Positions 43,301-51,859 of a DNA stretch of 64,000 bases are shown piece after piece. The number at the start of each line of letters is the position of its first letter. Position 1 is the first letter of the stretch. The notes below the pieces were generated by a model, which was not told the origin of the DNA, ran no database searches, and worked only from the letters and a program-made list of their open reading frames with translations. Origin of the DNA: Megaleporinus macrocephalus (taxonomy: Eukaryota; Chordata; Actinopteri; Characiformes; Anostomidae); contig CM038720.1 in assembly GCA_021613375.1 (NCBI GenBank), positions 41,364,949 to 41,428,948 of the forward strand, written 5' to 3'. Both the position numbers and the translations under genes were made by a program.

Positions 43301-44507
43301 TTGTTTGGTGGACGATTCTCAGTGACACTGAGGTGTCTGATCCACTTACACCAGCACAACACACACTAACATAGTGCTGAGAATGATGCACCTTCCTTAT
43401 AGTATCTGCTCTGTGGTGGTCCTGTGGGGGTCCTGATCATTAAAGAACAGAGTAATAAAGTATATAGAGAATCAGATGAACTACAGTCTGTAAGTGGAGG
43501 TCCTGTATGGTCAGTGGAGCTGATACAGTGGACAGTGAGTGGAGGTCCTGTATGGTCAGTGGAGCTGATACAGTGGACAGTGAGTGGAGGTCCTGTATGG
43601 TCAGTGGAGCTGATACAGTGGACAGTGAGTGGAGCTCCTGTATGGTCAGTGGAGCTGATACAGTGGACAGTGAGTGGAGGTCCTGTATGGTCAGTGGAGC
43701 TGATACAGTGGACAGTGAGTGGAGGTCCTGTATGGTCAGTGGAGCTGATACAGTGGACAGTGAGTGGAGGTCCTGTATGGTCAGTGGAGCTGATACAGTG
43801 GACAGTGAGTGGAGCTCCTGTATGGTCAGTGGAGCTGATACAGTGGACAGTGAGTGTAGCTCCTGTATGGTCAGTGGAGCTGATACAGTGGACAGTGAGT
43901 GGAGGTCCTGCATGGTCAGTGGAGCTGATACAGTGGACAGTGAGTGGAGCTCCTGTATGGTCAGTGGAGCTGATACAGTGGACAGTGAGTGTAGCTCCTG
44001 TATGGTCAGTGGAGCTGATACAGTGGACAGTGAGTGGAGGTCCCTGCATGGTCAGTGGAGCTGATACAGTGGTCAGTGAGTGGAGCTCCTGTATGGTCAG
44101 TGGAGCTGATACAGTGGACAGTGAGTGGAGGTCCTGTATGGTCAGTGGAGCTGATACAGTGGACAGTGAGTGGAGGTCCTGTATGGTCAGTGGAGCTGAT
44201 ACAGTGGACAGTGAGTGGAGATAGAAGGAGGAGGTTTTAATGTTATGGCTGATCAGTGTATAATTGTTTGTTATTTGTTATCTTTATCTGTTGTTATGAC
44301 GATATGATTATGTTTAAATACAAAAACCCTTCAAGCAGCACTGCAGATGTTTTTGTTTGGTGTGAAATATGATGATTCAGTCGGTTCCTAGTGGAGCATA
44401 AAGCTCACAGCAGAACACAAACACCACCACAGCTACTTAATCATTAAACTGTGTGGTGGGAGCTTTAGTTCACTGACCTGCGAGAACCAAAGAGCATCAG
44501 TGTTAAA

Positions 44508-44543
<36 letters not shown>

Positions 44544-44999
44544 CACAACACTGCTAACTTTTTGTTTACTACTGTTTGTCACTGACTACTCACATGAACA
44601 CAGCGGCCCGAGTGAAGTACAGCCGTTAACATCTCCTCTGTCTTTGTTTTTGTAGCCTCCATGCTGGACGGGGTCAATCTTCAAGGCTACTTTGCCTACG
44701 CACTGAATGACCAGCGCGACCCCGGCTTCGGCATGTACGGCAACGTGCAGGAGGAGGTTATTGTGAAAGACTCTCTGTACCATTACAGAAGCATCATCGA
44801 CCACAATGGATTCCCTGCCTCAGCCAGTCCTCCACAGCAGTGTCCCCAGACGTCTGAGCACTGCCCCGTGTGTCAGGTCCTGGCCAAGCAGCCTGTTGTG
44901 GGCTTCATTTGTTTGGTAGGCTCCTCTGTGCTCATCACTCTGGGTCTTGTTATATATTACGGGGCTAAAAGACAGATCAATAACTCTGTCGTGTTGTGA
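25823..44999 (+). CDS. kl: alpha-klotho, single-pass FGF23 co-receptor
   Basis: Alpha-klotho is a type I membrane protein that pairs with FGF receptors to form the FGF23 receptor controlling phosphate and vitamin D. Joined exons: 25823-26539, 29577-29800, 33232-33518, 35654-35922, 39789-40911, 44656-44999; phases agree throughout and give 987 aa (human 1012). Seen: signal peptide 1-17; two glycosyl-hydrolase-1-like domains, KL1 about 36-480 and KL2 about 485-935; one membrane helix about 954-975; a 12-residue tail. Both domains lack one catalytic Glu: KL1 has DNP (Asn205 for the acid/base) with Glu380 kept, and KL2 has Glu656 but Ala845 at the nucleophile. This is the family's pseudoenzyme pattern. 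Odd: three human zinc ligands are replaced, and an extra intron splits the human exon 2 equivalent. Beta-klotho is less likely given close similarity to human KL and the RFC3 neighbour. Confidence 0.95.
26560..27115. other. kl: kl intron 1, no feature recognised
   Basis: AT-rich with a TTTA run near 26845. No clear element. Confidence 0.4.
27116..27815 (+). repeat. 18-bp minisatellite in kl intron 1
   Basis: Unit AATAAAGCGAGTCGGAGA with variants TGAGTCAGAT and CGAGTTGGAG. About 38 units. AATAAA occurs in almost every unit on the sense strand of kl. Confidence 0.9.
27816..28960 (+). repeat. about 93-bp tandem repeat in kl intron 1
   Basis: About 12 units with GAGAAAGAATAAGGTGCTGT, GAAGTGGAGGCGGAGAGTCA and CTGTTGAGGCAGGAATGGAG. 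It joins the 18-bp array at 27815 through the shared GAGAGTAAAGTGAGTCAGAG word, so the long unit probably grew from the short one. 28961-29576 shows only intron sequence. Confidence 0.88.
29577..29800 (+). CDS. kl: kl exon 2
   Basis: 224 bp, acceptor TCTCAG, donor GTGAGT. It encodes [20 protein letters not shown] and [17 protein letters not shown], matching KL1. It ends in a split Arg codon. Confidence 0.93.
30164..31407. mobile_element. hAT-like element nested in the outer element
   Basis: Ends TAGAGATCGACC and GGCCAGATCTCTA are inverted. Flanks GTCCAGAT (30156-30163) and GTCCAGAA (31408-31415) match at 7 of 8 bases, an 8-bp target duplication typical of hAT. It contains a 44-bp tandem (30200-30385, 4 units with GAGGTCAGGGTCAGCCGATG). 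Confidence 0.65.
30730..31190 (+). mobile_element. dispersed element, copy 3, embedded in a TA repeat
   Basis: Sequence homologous to 11625-11990 (ACACACAGATTCCTGGCAGA) sits between two TA runs (30730-30800, 31128-31187). It carries CCACTAGATGGCAG at 30902-30915. This is the third nesting level. Confidence 0.6.
31487..32159. other. kl: kl intron 2, no feature recognised
   Basis: About 670 bases with no repeat or exon signal that fits kl. Confidence 0.4.
32160..32475 (-). repeat. 27-bp minisatellite, short inverted copy
   Basis: Reverse complement of the unit in 58940-60870 (GAACAGAGTGGAGGAGATGG AGGT). About 11 units. It joins the 56-bp array at 32485 as the large copies do. Confidence 0.88.
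32485..33090 (-). repeat. 56-bp minisatellite plus terminal palindrome, inverted copy
   Basis: About 7 units with CTACTGACCACCAGTGTTCA and CCCCAGATCACCCTTACACA, then an inverted pair around ACCTTAAATGGAGGTGCAGG. The same layout, opposite strand, is at 58050-58815, so both derive from one element. Confidence 0.85.
33232..33518 (+). CDS. kl: kl exon 3
   Basis: 287 bp, acceptor CTACACAG, donor GTGAGT. It encodes [19 protein letters not shown] and [11 protein letters not shown] (nucleophile-position Glu380), then [10 protein letters not shown], where human zinc ligand Asp426 aligns with Lys392. It ends phase 1. Confidence 0.93.
33720..35300 (+). repeat. CTCF-core-like minisatellite C2 in kl intron 3 (about 27 units)
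   Basis: Units of about 45-60 bp alternate CA runs, CTAGTGAACACACACA, CACTAGGGGGCAGTAAAACA and CCCACATATACACACA. The core ACACTAGGGGGCAG or ACACCAGGGGGCAG repeats in one orientation. No CpG within the core. Confidence 0.92.
35370..35500 (+). mobile_element. partial MITE copy in kl intron 3
   Basis: ATTTTGGAGCATTTCTATTG and GGTCCATTCATCATGA match the element at 2011-2155 and 7690-7760. Confidence 0.45.
35654..35922 (+). CDS. kl: kl exon 4, end of KL1
   Basis: 269 bp, acceptor TTTTCCAG. It encodes [18 protein letters not shown] and closes KL1, then [14 protein letters not shown] opens KL2. The donor GTACAG is weak. Reading through it adds 17 residues before TAG at 35974-35976. Confidence 0.93.
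35923..36540. other. kl: kl intron 4, no feature recognised
   Basis: AT-rich intron sequence. In-frame read-through from exon 4 stops at 35974-35976. Confidence 0.4.
36545..37065 (+). repeat. 22-bp minisatellite in kl intron 4
   Basis: Unit AGAGTTGATCACTGTAATGGTC with GATCGC, GAACAC and GTGATGG variants. About 23 units. The last 11 units and a unique 3' tail are repeated exactly at 37975-38221. Confidence 0.92.
37083..37974 (+). repeat. CTCF-core-like minisatellite C3 (about 17 units), bracketed by a direct repeat
   Basis: Same unit as the 33.7-35.3 kb array (CACTAGGGGGCAGTAAAACA, CCCACATATACACACA). It starts and stops abruptly between the two 247-bp copies of 36836-37082. Confidence 0.92.
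37975..38221 (+). repeat. 247-bp direct repeat, second copy
   Basis: Read base by base it is the same as 36836-37082, including the unique tail CTCTTACTGGAGTTCCTTAG. The first copy then runs into the CA-rich array and this copy runs into LINE-like sequence. Confidence 0.88.
38205..38480 (+). pseudogene. LINE reverse-transcriptase C-terminal remnant
   Basis: CTGGTCCAGAATGCAGCAGC translates LVQNAAAG, then ILTNTK, and after frame breaks ELH..LPV..F, which recalls the LVQNAAARLLT...HWLPV segment after the RT domain of fish L2/Rex-type LINEs. Broken by shifts; no function. Confidence 0.5.
38885..39145 (-). repeat. 51-bp AT-rich minisatellite, inverted, about 5 units
   Basis: Reverse complement of the 9846-11490 unit. 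In kl sense it shows TTTATT, not AATAAA. Confidence 0.9.
39130..39475 (+). mobile_element. fish repeat with GTAAAAGTCTG end, copy 2 (inverted)
   Basis: Matches the reverse complement of 9500-9845 with the array at the same edge. Ends near CCTCAGACTTTTACACAGTA. 39476-39788 is plain intron. Confidence 0.65.
39789..40911 (+). CDS. kl: kl exon 5, most of KL2
   Basis: 1123 bp, acceptor GTGCAG, donor GTAAGA. 374 codons, starting with [17 protein letters not shown], the region of the human receptor-binding arm. It contains TLNEPN (Glu656), [11 protein letters not shown] (Phe706 at the human Cys739 position, Asp712 kept), TTSMVYDG (Tyr787 at human Asp815) and VMANG (Ala845). Confidence 0.95.
41030..41395. 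repeat. probable dispersed repeat fragment in kl intron 5
   Basis: Sequence such as GGTATCTTGGCCCATATCCT and CCAAGTTTCAATACAGTCCA has the look of a decayed DNA element. It carries short antiparallel open frames without family features. Confidence 0.25.
41462..42410 (-). repeat. 45-bp minisatellite, left arm, about 21 units
   Basis: Reverse complement of the unit at 16885-17282. Variants in CACTGACCACTGTATC versus CACTGTCCACTGTATC. Confidence 0.92.
42559..43078. mobile_element. hAT-like non-autonomous element nested in the palindrome
   Basis: Ends TAGGGGTGGGCGATATGG and GATATGGCACACCCCTA. Flanks GTGGTGGT (42551-42558) and GTGCTGGT (43079-43086) agree at 7 of 8 bases. No transposase frame. 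Confidence 0.65.
43498..44222 (+). repeat. 45-bp minisatellite, right arm, about 16 units
   Basis: CTGTATGGTCAGTGGAGCTG units at the mirrored position of the left-arm array. Unit counts differ, so the arms expanded separately or one contracted. Confidence 0.92.
44503..44541 (+). repeat. CA microsatellite
   Basis: About 18 CA dinucleotides in kl intron 5, 115 bases before exon 6. Confidence 0.9.
44656..44999 (+). CDS. kl: kl exon 6, membrane segment and stop
   Basis: 344 bp, acceptor TTTTTGTAG. It finishes KL2 ([19 protein letters not shown]), then a Cys-containing juxtamembrane stretch, a hydrophobic helix [20 protein letters not shown] and a short basic tail ending SVVL, TGA 44997-44999. 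Confidence 0.95.
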
Positions 45000-45029
45000 A
45001 TGTGGGTCTAGATACGAAGCAAGAAGTAA

Positions 45030-45035
45030 AATAAA
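45030..45035 (+). promoter_or_regulatory. kl: kl poly(A) signal
   Basis: AATAAA 31 bases after the kl stop codon. If used, the 3' UTR is very short, and transcription would end before the AT repeat at 45.2 kb and the convergent rfc3 gene. Confidence 0.55.
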
Positions 45036-45195
45036 CCCGTCCGTGTTGATAGCTGTATTATCTGGCTGCTGAATTAATAATGCACTGATTGATCATATCC
45101 CACCCCAGACTGCAGTCTAATCTAAGCTTAAGCTCAGCTGTTTATAGTGTTATGAATTTAAGATTGCAATGCAGGTCATAACATACTAAGCAAAG

Positions 45196-45197
<2 letters not shown>

Positions 45198-45262
<65 letters not shown>
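45198..45262. repeat. AT microsatellite between kl and rfc3
   Basis: About 32 AT dinucleotides in the convergent intergenic region. Confidence 0.95.
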
Positions 45263-45266
<4 letters not shown>

Positions 45267-45365
45267 TCTTTCCAGTATTTATTCTTTTTAGTCCCCTAAA
45301 ACAGTAGTCATTTTTTTTTTATAATTTATTGATTTAAGTAAATGAGTACTATTAGTGAAAGTAAA

Positions 45366-46045
45366 TACACTGATCAGCCACAACATTAAAAATTCCTCCC
45401 TGTATCTCCACTCACTGTCCACTGTATCAGCTCCACTGACCATACAGGAGCTCCACTTACAGACTGTAGTTCATCTGATTCTCTGTATACTTTATTACTC
45501 TGTTCTTTAATGATCAGGACCCCCACAGGACCCCCACAGAGCAGATACTATTAGGGAGGTGGGCCATTCTCAGCACTGCAGTGACACTGACACTGTGGTG
45601 GTGGTGTGTTAGTAGTGTGTGTTGTGCTAGTTGGAACAGACACAGCAGTGCTGCTGCTGGAGTGTTTAAACACCTCAGAGTCACTGATGAAGAACTAGAG
45701 GAACACAAACTGTGCAGCAGCAGATGAGCTACTGTCTCTGACTTTACATCTACAAGGTGGACCAGCAAGTAGTAGGAGTGTCTAATAGAGAGGACAGTGA
45801 GTGGACACAGTGTTTAAACCCTCCAGCAGCAGCACTGCTGTGTCTGATCCACTCACACCAGCACCACGTCAGTGTCACTGCAGTGCTTAGAATGACCCAC
45901 CTCCCTAATAGTATCTGCTCTGTGGTGGTCCTGTGGGGGTCCTGATCATTAAAGAACAGAGTAATAAAATATACAGAGAATCAGATGAACTAGTCTGTAA
46001 GTGGAGCTCCTGTATGGTCAGTGGAGCTGATTGAGTGTAAATATA
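45366..46045. mobile_element. palindromic transposon, unexpanded copy
   Basis: Left end TACACTGATCAGCCACAACA. The arms (45400-45545 and 45890-46030) are inverted copies. Only one or so 45-bp unit per arm, so it shows the pre-expansion state. The right end has decayed. It lies between the kl and rfc3 poly(A) sites. Confidence 0.75.
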
Positions 46046-46560
46046 AGGTACCAAGGTAGTACAGCCATATTTTTTATATTATATATATATATCAGCATTT
46101 ACGTCTCTCCACCAATCACTAAGCAAAATACCTTTGGCTGTATCCTCTTATTAGGTGGAACAGTTGTGTAATAAGCTAAGCGTACTGGTTATATAGCTGA
46201 TAGTAGATTACAATGCAGTAAATATATATATTCCTGTATACGTCGTATAGAAAACACGCCACAAGTCTTCACTGTACCGTGAACCTGTTGCTCTGAATGC
46301 CTTAATTCTGATCATATGAAACTGTATGTTGTGTTTGGTGCTACATAAACAATGATTTTTTTTTTACATTTTACTCAATAAATGTAAAGAAATAATAGAT
46401 AAATAATAAAGATGGTCTGCACTCCACTAAAAGAAGCAACGGGTAACTCATTATGCCAGGTGCACAGCTATAGACACGAGGTGCACAGGTGAATTTATGA
46501 ACCAGAAAGAGACTTCAGTTCACTCAAAACTCAGCAGTAAGTGTTTTTACAAAGATTACA
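46046..46560. other. intergenic kl-rfc3, no feature recognised
   Basis: AT-rich sequence with short TA runs near 46080 and 46225. Nothing coding. Confidence 0.4.
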
Positions 46561-46566
46561 TTTATT
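46561..46566 (-). promoter_or_regulatory. rfc3: rfc3 poly(A) signal
   Basis: TTTATT on the plus strand (AATAAA on the coding strand) 38 bases past the stop codon, implying a very short 3' UTR. Confidence 0.5.
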
Positions 46567-46603
46567 ACAAAGCAAATCAGATCTCGTTCCAGAACAAAAC
46601 AGT

Positions 46604-46795
46604 CTAGAACATGAAGTTGTCGAGCCCATCCTCCATAAACTTCTTGTAGATGGCCATAAACTTGGCCACAAAGGCCTCCAGGTGGTAAATGGCTTTGCTG
46701 CCCAACTGTAGTCTGTGCTCGTAGTAGGCAGCCAACTGCGCCACCTCGGCTTTCAGATGTCCATCACAGTTATTCAGCAGCTCAGACACCAGGCC
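46604..46795 (-). CDS. rfc3: rfc3 exon 9 and stop
   Basis: 63 codons plus TAG (46604-46606), from [12 protein letters not shown] through the collar helices to DNFMF. Confidence 0.95.
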   Translation of the reverse strand, partial: GLVSELLNNCDGHLKAEVAQLAAYYEHRLQLGSKAIYHLEAFVAKFMAIYKKFMEDGLDNFMF

Positions 46796-49700
46796 CTGCA
46801 GCACAGACGTTTGTCCAGTCAGTGACTTATTCACTCATTTAAATGGCTTTGAAAGGATCTTTGTTTGTGTAAATGAGCAGAACTGTCCAGGTGACATACC
46901 TTCATGATGATTTCTGGTGGGATGCAGTGGGTTAGGAGCTCATAAAGTCTTGACCGGACCTCCAGAAGTCTGGAAAGAAAAGAAAGACAAGAATCAAAGC
47001 ATGCAATCTATAAGCTTTAACTCGAATAACCAAAAATGTGAATAATAGGTAGGGCTGGGCGATAAAACGATAACGATAATTATTGCAAACATAGACAGTC
47101 GATAGAATTAAGCTCCGTCCATGTTTTGAGACAACACGAATAGCCAATAAGAATTAGAATAGCGCCGCCCCCAAACCAATCAGGTGGTTGAACCAGAGTT
47201 CCTGCCATTTCATGTTTGGTTAAAGCTCACAACACAGTGTTGGTGTAGTGGCAGCGTAAAATATGTGCTAGTAATCTGGTTACTGCAGGCGTCACAGTCG
47301 AGCAGAAAGAATAAAATAAGAGAAAATAACAGAAAACGTTAAACTACTACTGAAAGAAACATGATACACGTGTTAATAATCTATAAATAATCTATAAGAG
47401 AAGATAAACAGGTGAACAGGTGCTGTCCTGCTGCTGTGTTGATGAAGCTCTACGGGATGTTTGATCTTCAAGGTCTCGTGTATAGCAGTTGTACTGTTGT
47501 GATCATCTCCACTGGGCAGAGCTGACAGAGCACCACACTGTTGTGTTTCTGTGTGAAACACTCTCACAACGTTAGATGAACGTGAGTGATTGTTTGTAGC
47601 TGCAGCTCGCGCTCCGGATAAATCCATGCTTTCAGTAGACTCGGCCATCTTTGCGATGCATCGACGCACGTTATGCTTATCGAGGTAATTTAGTAATTGA
47701 TAAAGATAAATATATAAACTGTAGGAGTTCGAGTGAGACGCTGAGACAAAGTTAACTTTATAACCAAAAATCCCGAGTAGGAAACTTTATTTTCTACTGA
47801 AAACAGAATCCTAAACCAAAAACTCCTCATTAGAGCCGACAGAGAGTCGACTCACCGCTACGAGTGAACATAAACAGAGTTCTTTCCTCAGAACCAACTT
47901 AAAGAACCAGCAACAGCCTGATTAACACAGTGTCTGTGTGAATACTGTTCATACTAATACTGCCCCATATATATGAATTTTTTTACATTTTAATATCTTC
48001 ACTTCTCACTTAAAGTAGAAAAGAAATAGTGATTTGATTTATATCAGGATATATATCGATATCTTATTGTGATAAGATTTTTTCCTCATATCGCCCAGCC
48101 CTAACCATAGGACGTTATAGCCAGTAGAGGCAGTTCATATCAGCGTTATAATAAATTAAGTGACTCATTAATGGGTTTGGCAATCCATTTGGTCTCTTAA
48201 AACAGATAAAGCATGTGACCCAATCGTTACTGAACAGCGAGTGACATGTCTTCACTCTGCTGTAATAATTAAAACTCTCATTGCAGGGTTTGAGATGTTT
48301 CCTGCATGTCCTGCAAGTGTGTTTACTAACCTTTGGGGGCTCTGCTGGCTGACGATGGCATTGGCAGTCTCTCTAAGGTACACCTCCCAGTCTGTTTCAG
48401 GGATGTCCTGGTCAGCGGAGAAAGGGTACCTGAGGTTGGGTGCAGAGAAAGAAACTTTTGTTTAGCTTGGGTTGGTCCCATAAGACAGTGGCTGCATCTG
48501 CAGAGCACCTGTGCAGCATAAAAGTTGCAGGTGAACCTCATCTGATATACTGTACATGCCTATTATACACAGTTTTGATTTCTGGATTATTTCATAAACC
48601 ATTTGATCTGGTCCTCACTTACTGTTGGACTCGACAGGCCTCGCACATCAGCAGAGCCTTGCGGAGGTTGCGTCCACACTTCTCTGCGATCCGTTTAGCC
48701 AGCTCCACTGGCAGAAGCAACCCTTCCTTCTTGCACACGCTCGTCAGAACACTGCACACCTGCGGTACCAAGCAAATACGTCAGTCTATTCCTCAAACTC
48801 CCCTCTGTTAGCTTACAATACCACCGGTACTACGAAGTAAAGCCGTATAGTACCTCCTCTGTGCTGGGCAGCGGCACTCTCACCGCCAGACACCTGCTCC
48901 TGATGGGAGAGATCACTTTAGAGGTGGAGTTGCAGCACAGGATCAGACGGCAGGTGGACATGTATTTCTCCATGGTGCGGCGCAGGGCGTGCTGCGCGTC
49001 TTTGGTGAGGCGGTCCACCTCCGTCAGCAGCACGACTGCAACGAGAGGGCATGAACAGGAGTCAGGTAAGGCTGGACTTCACGCACTACGGTCACTGCTG
49101 CGTCTGGGCTGCAGAGGTAGCTGCATCTCTCGATTGCTGTGTCATAGAATGTTTGTTCCAAACTGAAGGACCTTCATACGCAGCCTAGAACTACAGCCCA
49201 CGTTCTGAGCGATTTCGAGAACCTGAATGATGAAGATATGGTGCGAACCAGAAAAATATTTAATGGTGGAAAACGGAGCGTCAGCAGAAGAGTTTCTTTT
49301 CAAAACATTAGTTGTTCATGTACTTCAATTTATTCTAATTACTTTGTACAGTGTAAACCATAGTGTGTGTGTGTGTATGTATATATATGTTGGTATATTC
49401 GTTAGTTGCTAACCATGTTTGAGCACATTCTGCATTTGTGTGTGTTTGTGTATATATATACACACACATGTATATAAGGGTTTTGTGTGTGTATGTATGT
49501 ATGTATGTATATATATATATATACATATAAATATATATATATATAAAATGTTGAAAGGGTTTTAAGGCTCATCACCAAACGACCCTCCTTAGACGGTTCC
49601 ATTAGTGTGACCAGAGTTGCCTCCTACTTCAGCTGCAGCCTAGACATTGGACCTCAGCATTCAATATATTGTGGTTTATTATAAATAACCATGTTAATTC

Positions 49701-50419
49701 ACGGTGGCGGTTTATTTATAGTACTATCAGAAAAACTCTGTGGTGAGAGCTTCCTAACATGTTTAAAGCAGTATGTGATTCTGACCTTTGAACTCTCGTT
49801 GCGTGCTGGACTGGATCTGCTGAGACTGAGCCACTGTTTTAATCAGCTCCTGGATGACAACACGGTCACTGTTCCCTGCATCACTACAGAGCACGCAGGT
49901 GAGGACACACCGTGAGAACAGCAGGTCAGTTAACACAGAGCGAAGTGTGAAATACCGCTAGGCTATTAGTAGAAATGATTCTGAACGGCAGCTTACCTTG
50001 GATTCACCTCCAGATGGTAGTTGCTGGCAATTGTGTTGATTTCAATTTTCTTTTTAGATGGAGCCTAAATGAGGAGAATCATCAAGCTATCAGATACATT
50101 TACAAGAAATGTTCTTAACGTTGGTTTATATACAGATATAATGATCTGGGATGCATCCGGGACCCTGATAGGTAAGACTTGTATGCCTTAAACAGTGTTT
50201 ATGTTCAATACTAATGTTTTGTATATGTTAAAATAATAACACACAGGCAAAACCTCTCTACTAGTAGGCCATTACTGTTGCACTGTGATGTCATATGGTT
50301 GCAGTGGAGTCAGTCCAGCAGCAAACAGGACCACCAAATAGATTTTTCTCTATTTAAAGCTGGACGGACTGAATTATATATGGAGATAAAGGAGATACTA
50401 AGTTTGCTGTTTATCACTC

Positions 50420-50474
<55 letters not shown>

Positions 50475-51859
50475 CAATAGCAGCCTATTAGTAAAAGAAT
50501 AAATAAACTGTTTTATTTGGTTTATGCAACATACTTGATGCAGTATTGGACATATACACCATACTGAAGCGTTCATCATACTCCAGTGTCAGTGCTTACT
50601 ATGATAGATTGGTGTTCAATACGCAGCTTCTCCACCCCGGCACCGTACAGCTCACGCAGGAGACACATTATTCGAGTCTTCTTGCCAGCGCCAGATGGAC
50701 CGTAAACAAGCAGGTGAGGGAAGTCTCCACATTGTACCTAAACATAACCATACAGGACAGTGAGATTTATTTGTTGCATGGGTGCTTCTCCATCTCTGAG
50801 AGGTTACAGAGCTACACAGTCTTAATGTCTCTACTATCAGTCAAAGGTTTGGGCACAAATACCCAGATTCTTCTTATTTATACTCTTTCAATAGTAATAA
50901 TATTAATGTATAAGTATTTTACATGGGCTTCAACTAAAGTATTTAAACTCGTCAAAAGCTGTCTTCTGCTATACATACATACACACGTGTGGAAAAATAT
51001 ATATCCAGCTCTGATAGATACACACTCTATTTATTAACTCCTCCATGTTGATCTATATAGATTCAGCTTAACATTTGATTTACATGATGCACAAGCTAAA
51101 CAAACCCCTTCTAATGCACTACTTGGTTACTGTATGTACTGCTGGGAGTCTATCTAGTAAATCATTATTTTAATTCTTATTTATTTACTTCATGAACAAA
51201 AATAGGTGTTTGTAAATATGTTTCTGACTGCAAATGTTCACAAATGTCAAAAATCCCTATCAAACTCCCTGGTGAAATGTTGTGTTAGAAGTACACATAC
51301 AAAAATGATTATTACTGAAAAGTAATAATAAATAAACTTAAAATCAGGATTTGTGATAATAAAAAACAAGTAAATTGAGGAATTCATAAGAATTTATTGC
51401 AAGGATACATAAAATAAACCCAGGTTGTGCATCAAATGGTTAAATAAATATATTCTAAATAAAACAGCTGCGAGAAATATTAACTTATATATATATTACT
51501 GCGTGAAATACAAGCTGAAGTTCAGTTAGCTGTGGAAACCGAACCGGGTACGTTGTTTACATCATCTTTATCAGCACCGAACTGATTTATAAAGCAATAC
51601 CGAACAGATAGTGGACTATTTTTTAGTGTTTATGACTAAAAAACGCAGTTATTTAAGCTAAAACAGAGACTAAATGTGCAAAACAGAGCAAAACTAAACA
51701 GCTGGTTAGCAGCAGAGGCTAACGTTAGCTTGTAGCAGAACCAGCCGGATATATGTCAAACTCCGGTCTTACCAGGTTTCTCAGCTGACTTGCTTGCTCT
51801 TTATGATAATCCAGCTTCGCCAGAGACGTCGGTCTGCATTTATCGACCCACAAACTCAT
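46604..51859 (-). CDS. rfc3: replication factor C subunit 3
   Basis: RFC3 is a small AAA+ subunit of the clamp loaders that open PCNA (RFC1 complex) or 9-1-1 (RAD17 complex) in the nucleus. Minus-strand exons: 51773-51859, 50600-50737, 49997-50064, 49786-49883, 48854-49035, 48623-48759, 48331-48429, 46900-46969, 46604-46795. Phases fit and the product is 356 aa, the same as human. Seen: Walker A GPSGAGKK (42-49), the Walker B region LLTEVD (133-138), the SRC arginine motif (177-179), and a C-terminal collar domain ending [11 protein letters not shown]. Residue 8 is Cys in the otherwise usual DKYRP box. The ATG opens the conserved MSLWVDK. Upstream lie an E2F-like and a CCAAT site, fitting S-phase expression. 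Introns carry an hAT-like element, a GA repeat and a Tc1 fragment. Confidence 0.96.
46900..46969 (-). CDS. rfc3: rfc3 exon 8
   Basis: 70 bp, [20 protein letters not shown] then IMK. Acceptor TTCCAG, donor GTATGT. Confidence 0.93.
47050..48104. mobile_element. hAT-like element in rfc3 intron 7
   Basis: Ends TAGGGCTGGGCGATAAAACG and ATATCGCCCAGCCCTA. Flanks ATAATAGG and ACCATAGG agree at 6 of 8. It contains a 98-codon minus-strand frame ([19 protein letters not shown]) of unknown meaning, possibly a transposase relic. Confidence 0.6.
48331..48429 (-). CDS. rfc3: rfc3 exon 7
   Basis: 99 bp, [20 protein letters not shown] then [12 protein letters not shown]. Donor GTTAGT. Confidence 0.93.
48623..48759 (-). 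CDS. rfc3: rfc3 exon 6
   Basis: 137 bp, [20 protein letters not shown] then [18 protein letters not shown]. Donor GTAAGT. Confidence 0.94.
48854..49035 (-). CDS. rfc3: rfc3 exon 5
   Basis: 182 bp with LLTEVD (Walker B), sensor region [10 protein letters not shown] and RSRC. Acceptor TTGCAG, donor GTACTA. Confidence 0.95.
49355..49545. repeat. GT/TA microsatellite mixture in rfc3 intron 4
   Basis: Runs of GTGTGT, TATATA and GTAT between rfc3 exons 5 and 4. 49036-49354 is plain intron. Confidence 0.8.
49786..49883 (-). CDS. rfc3: rfc3 exon 4
   Basis: 98 bp, [20 protein letters not shown] onward to TQREFK. Acceptor CTGTAG, donor GTCAGA. Confidence 0.94.
49997..50064 (-). CDS. rfc3: rfc3 exon 3
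   Basis: 68 bp, [20 protein letters not shown], donor GTAAGC. It ends in a split Ser codon. Confidence 0.94.
50420..50472 (+). repeat. GA microsatellite in rfc3 intron 2
   Basis: About 25 GA dinucleotides 130 bases from exon 2. Confidence 0.95.
50600..50737 (-). CDS. rfc3: rfc3 exon 2
   Basis: 46 codons with the Walker A loop GPSGAGKK and [11 protein letters not shown]. Acceptor TTTAG, donor GTAAGC. Confidence 0.95.
50830..50960 (+). mobile_element. Tc1-like inverted-repeat fragment
   Basis: CAGTCAAAGGTTTGGGCACA resembles the CAGTCAAAAGTTTGGACACA end at 52115. In rfc3 intron 1. The rest of the intron (50961-51772) is AT-rich with nothing recognised. Confidence 0.4.
51773..51859 (-). CDS. 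rfc3: rfc3 exon 1
   Basis: 29 codons [10 protein letters not shown]...QLRNL, donor GTAAGA, phase 0. Confidence 0.93.

Larger units (their letters stand above)
41420..44262. mobile_element. palindromic transposon, near-complete, both arms expanded, in kl intron 5
   Basis: Ends TATACACTGATCAGCCATAA (41420) and the inverted GGCTGATCAGTGTATA (to 44262), with TA at both borders. Each arm then has 45-bp repeats, the GACTGTAGTTCATCTGATTC block and GGACCCCCACAGGACCACC, all inverted between arms. The centre (43079-43385) holds CACCTTGTAGATGTAAAGTC. No transposase. An hAT-like element interrupts it at 42559-43078. Confidence 0.8.

Noticed and set aside
43366..44224. Frames of 266, 227, 185 and 157 codons on both strands
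   Set aside because: Same 45-bp minisatellite as in the other arm.
47373..47669. 98-codon minus-strand frame in rfc3 intron 7
   Set aside because: Lies within an hAT-like element and has no recognisable domain.
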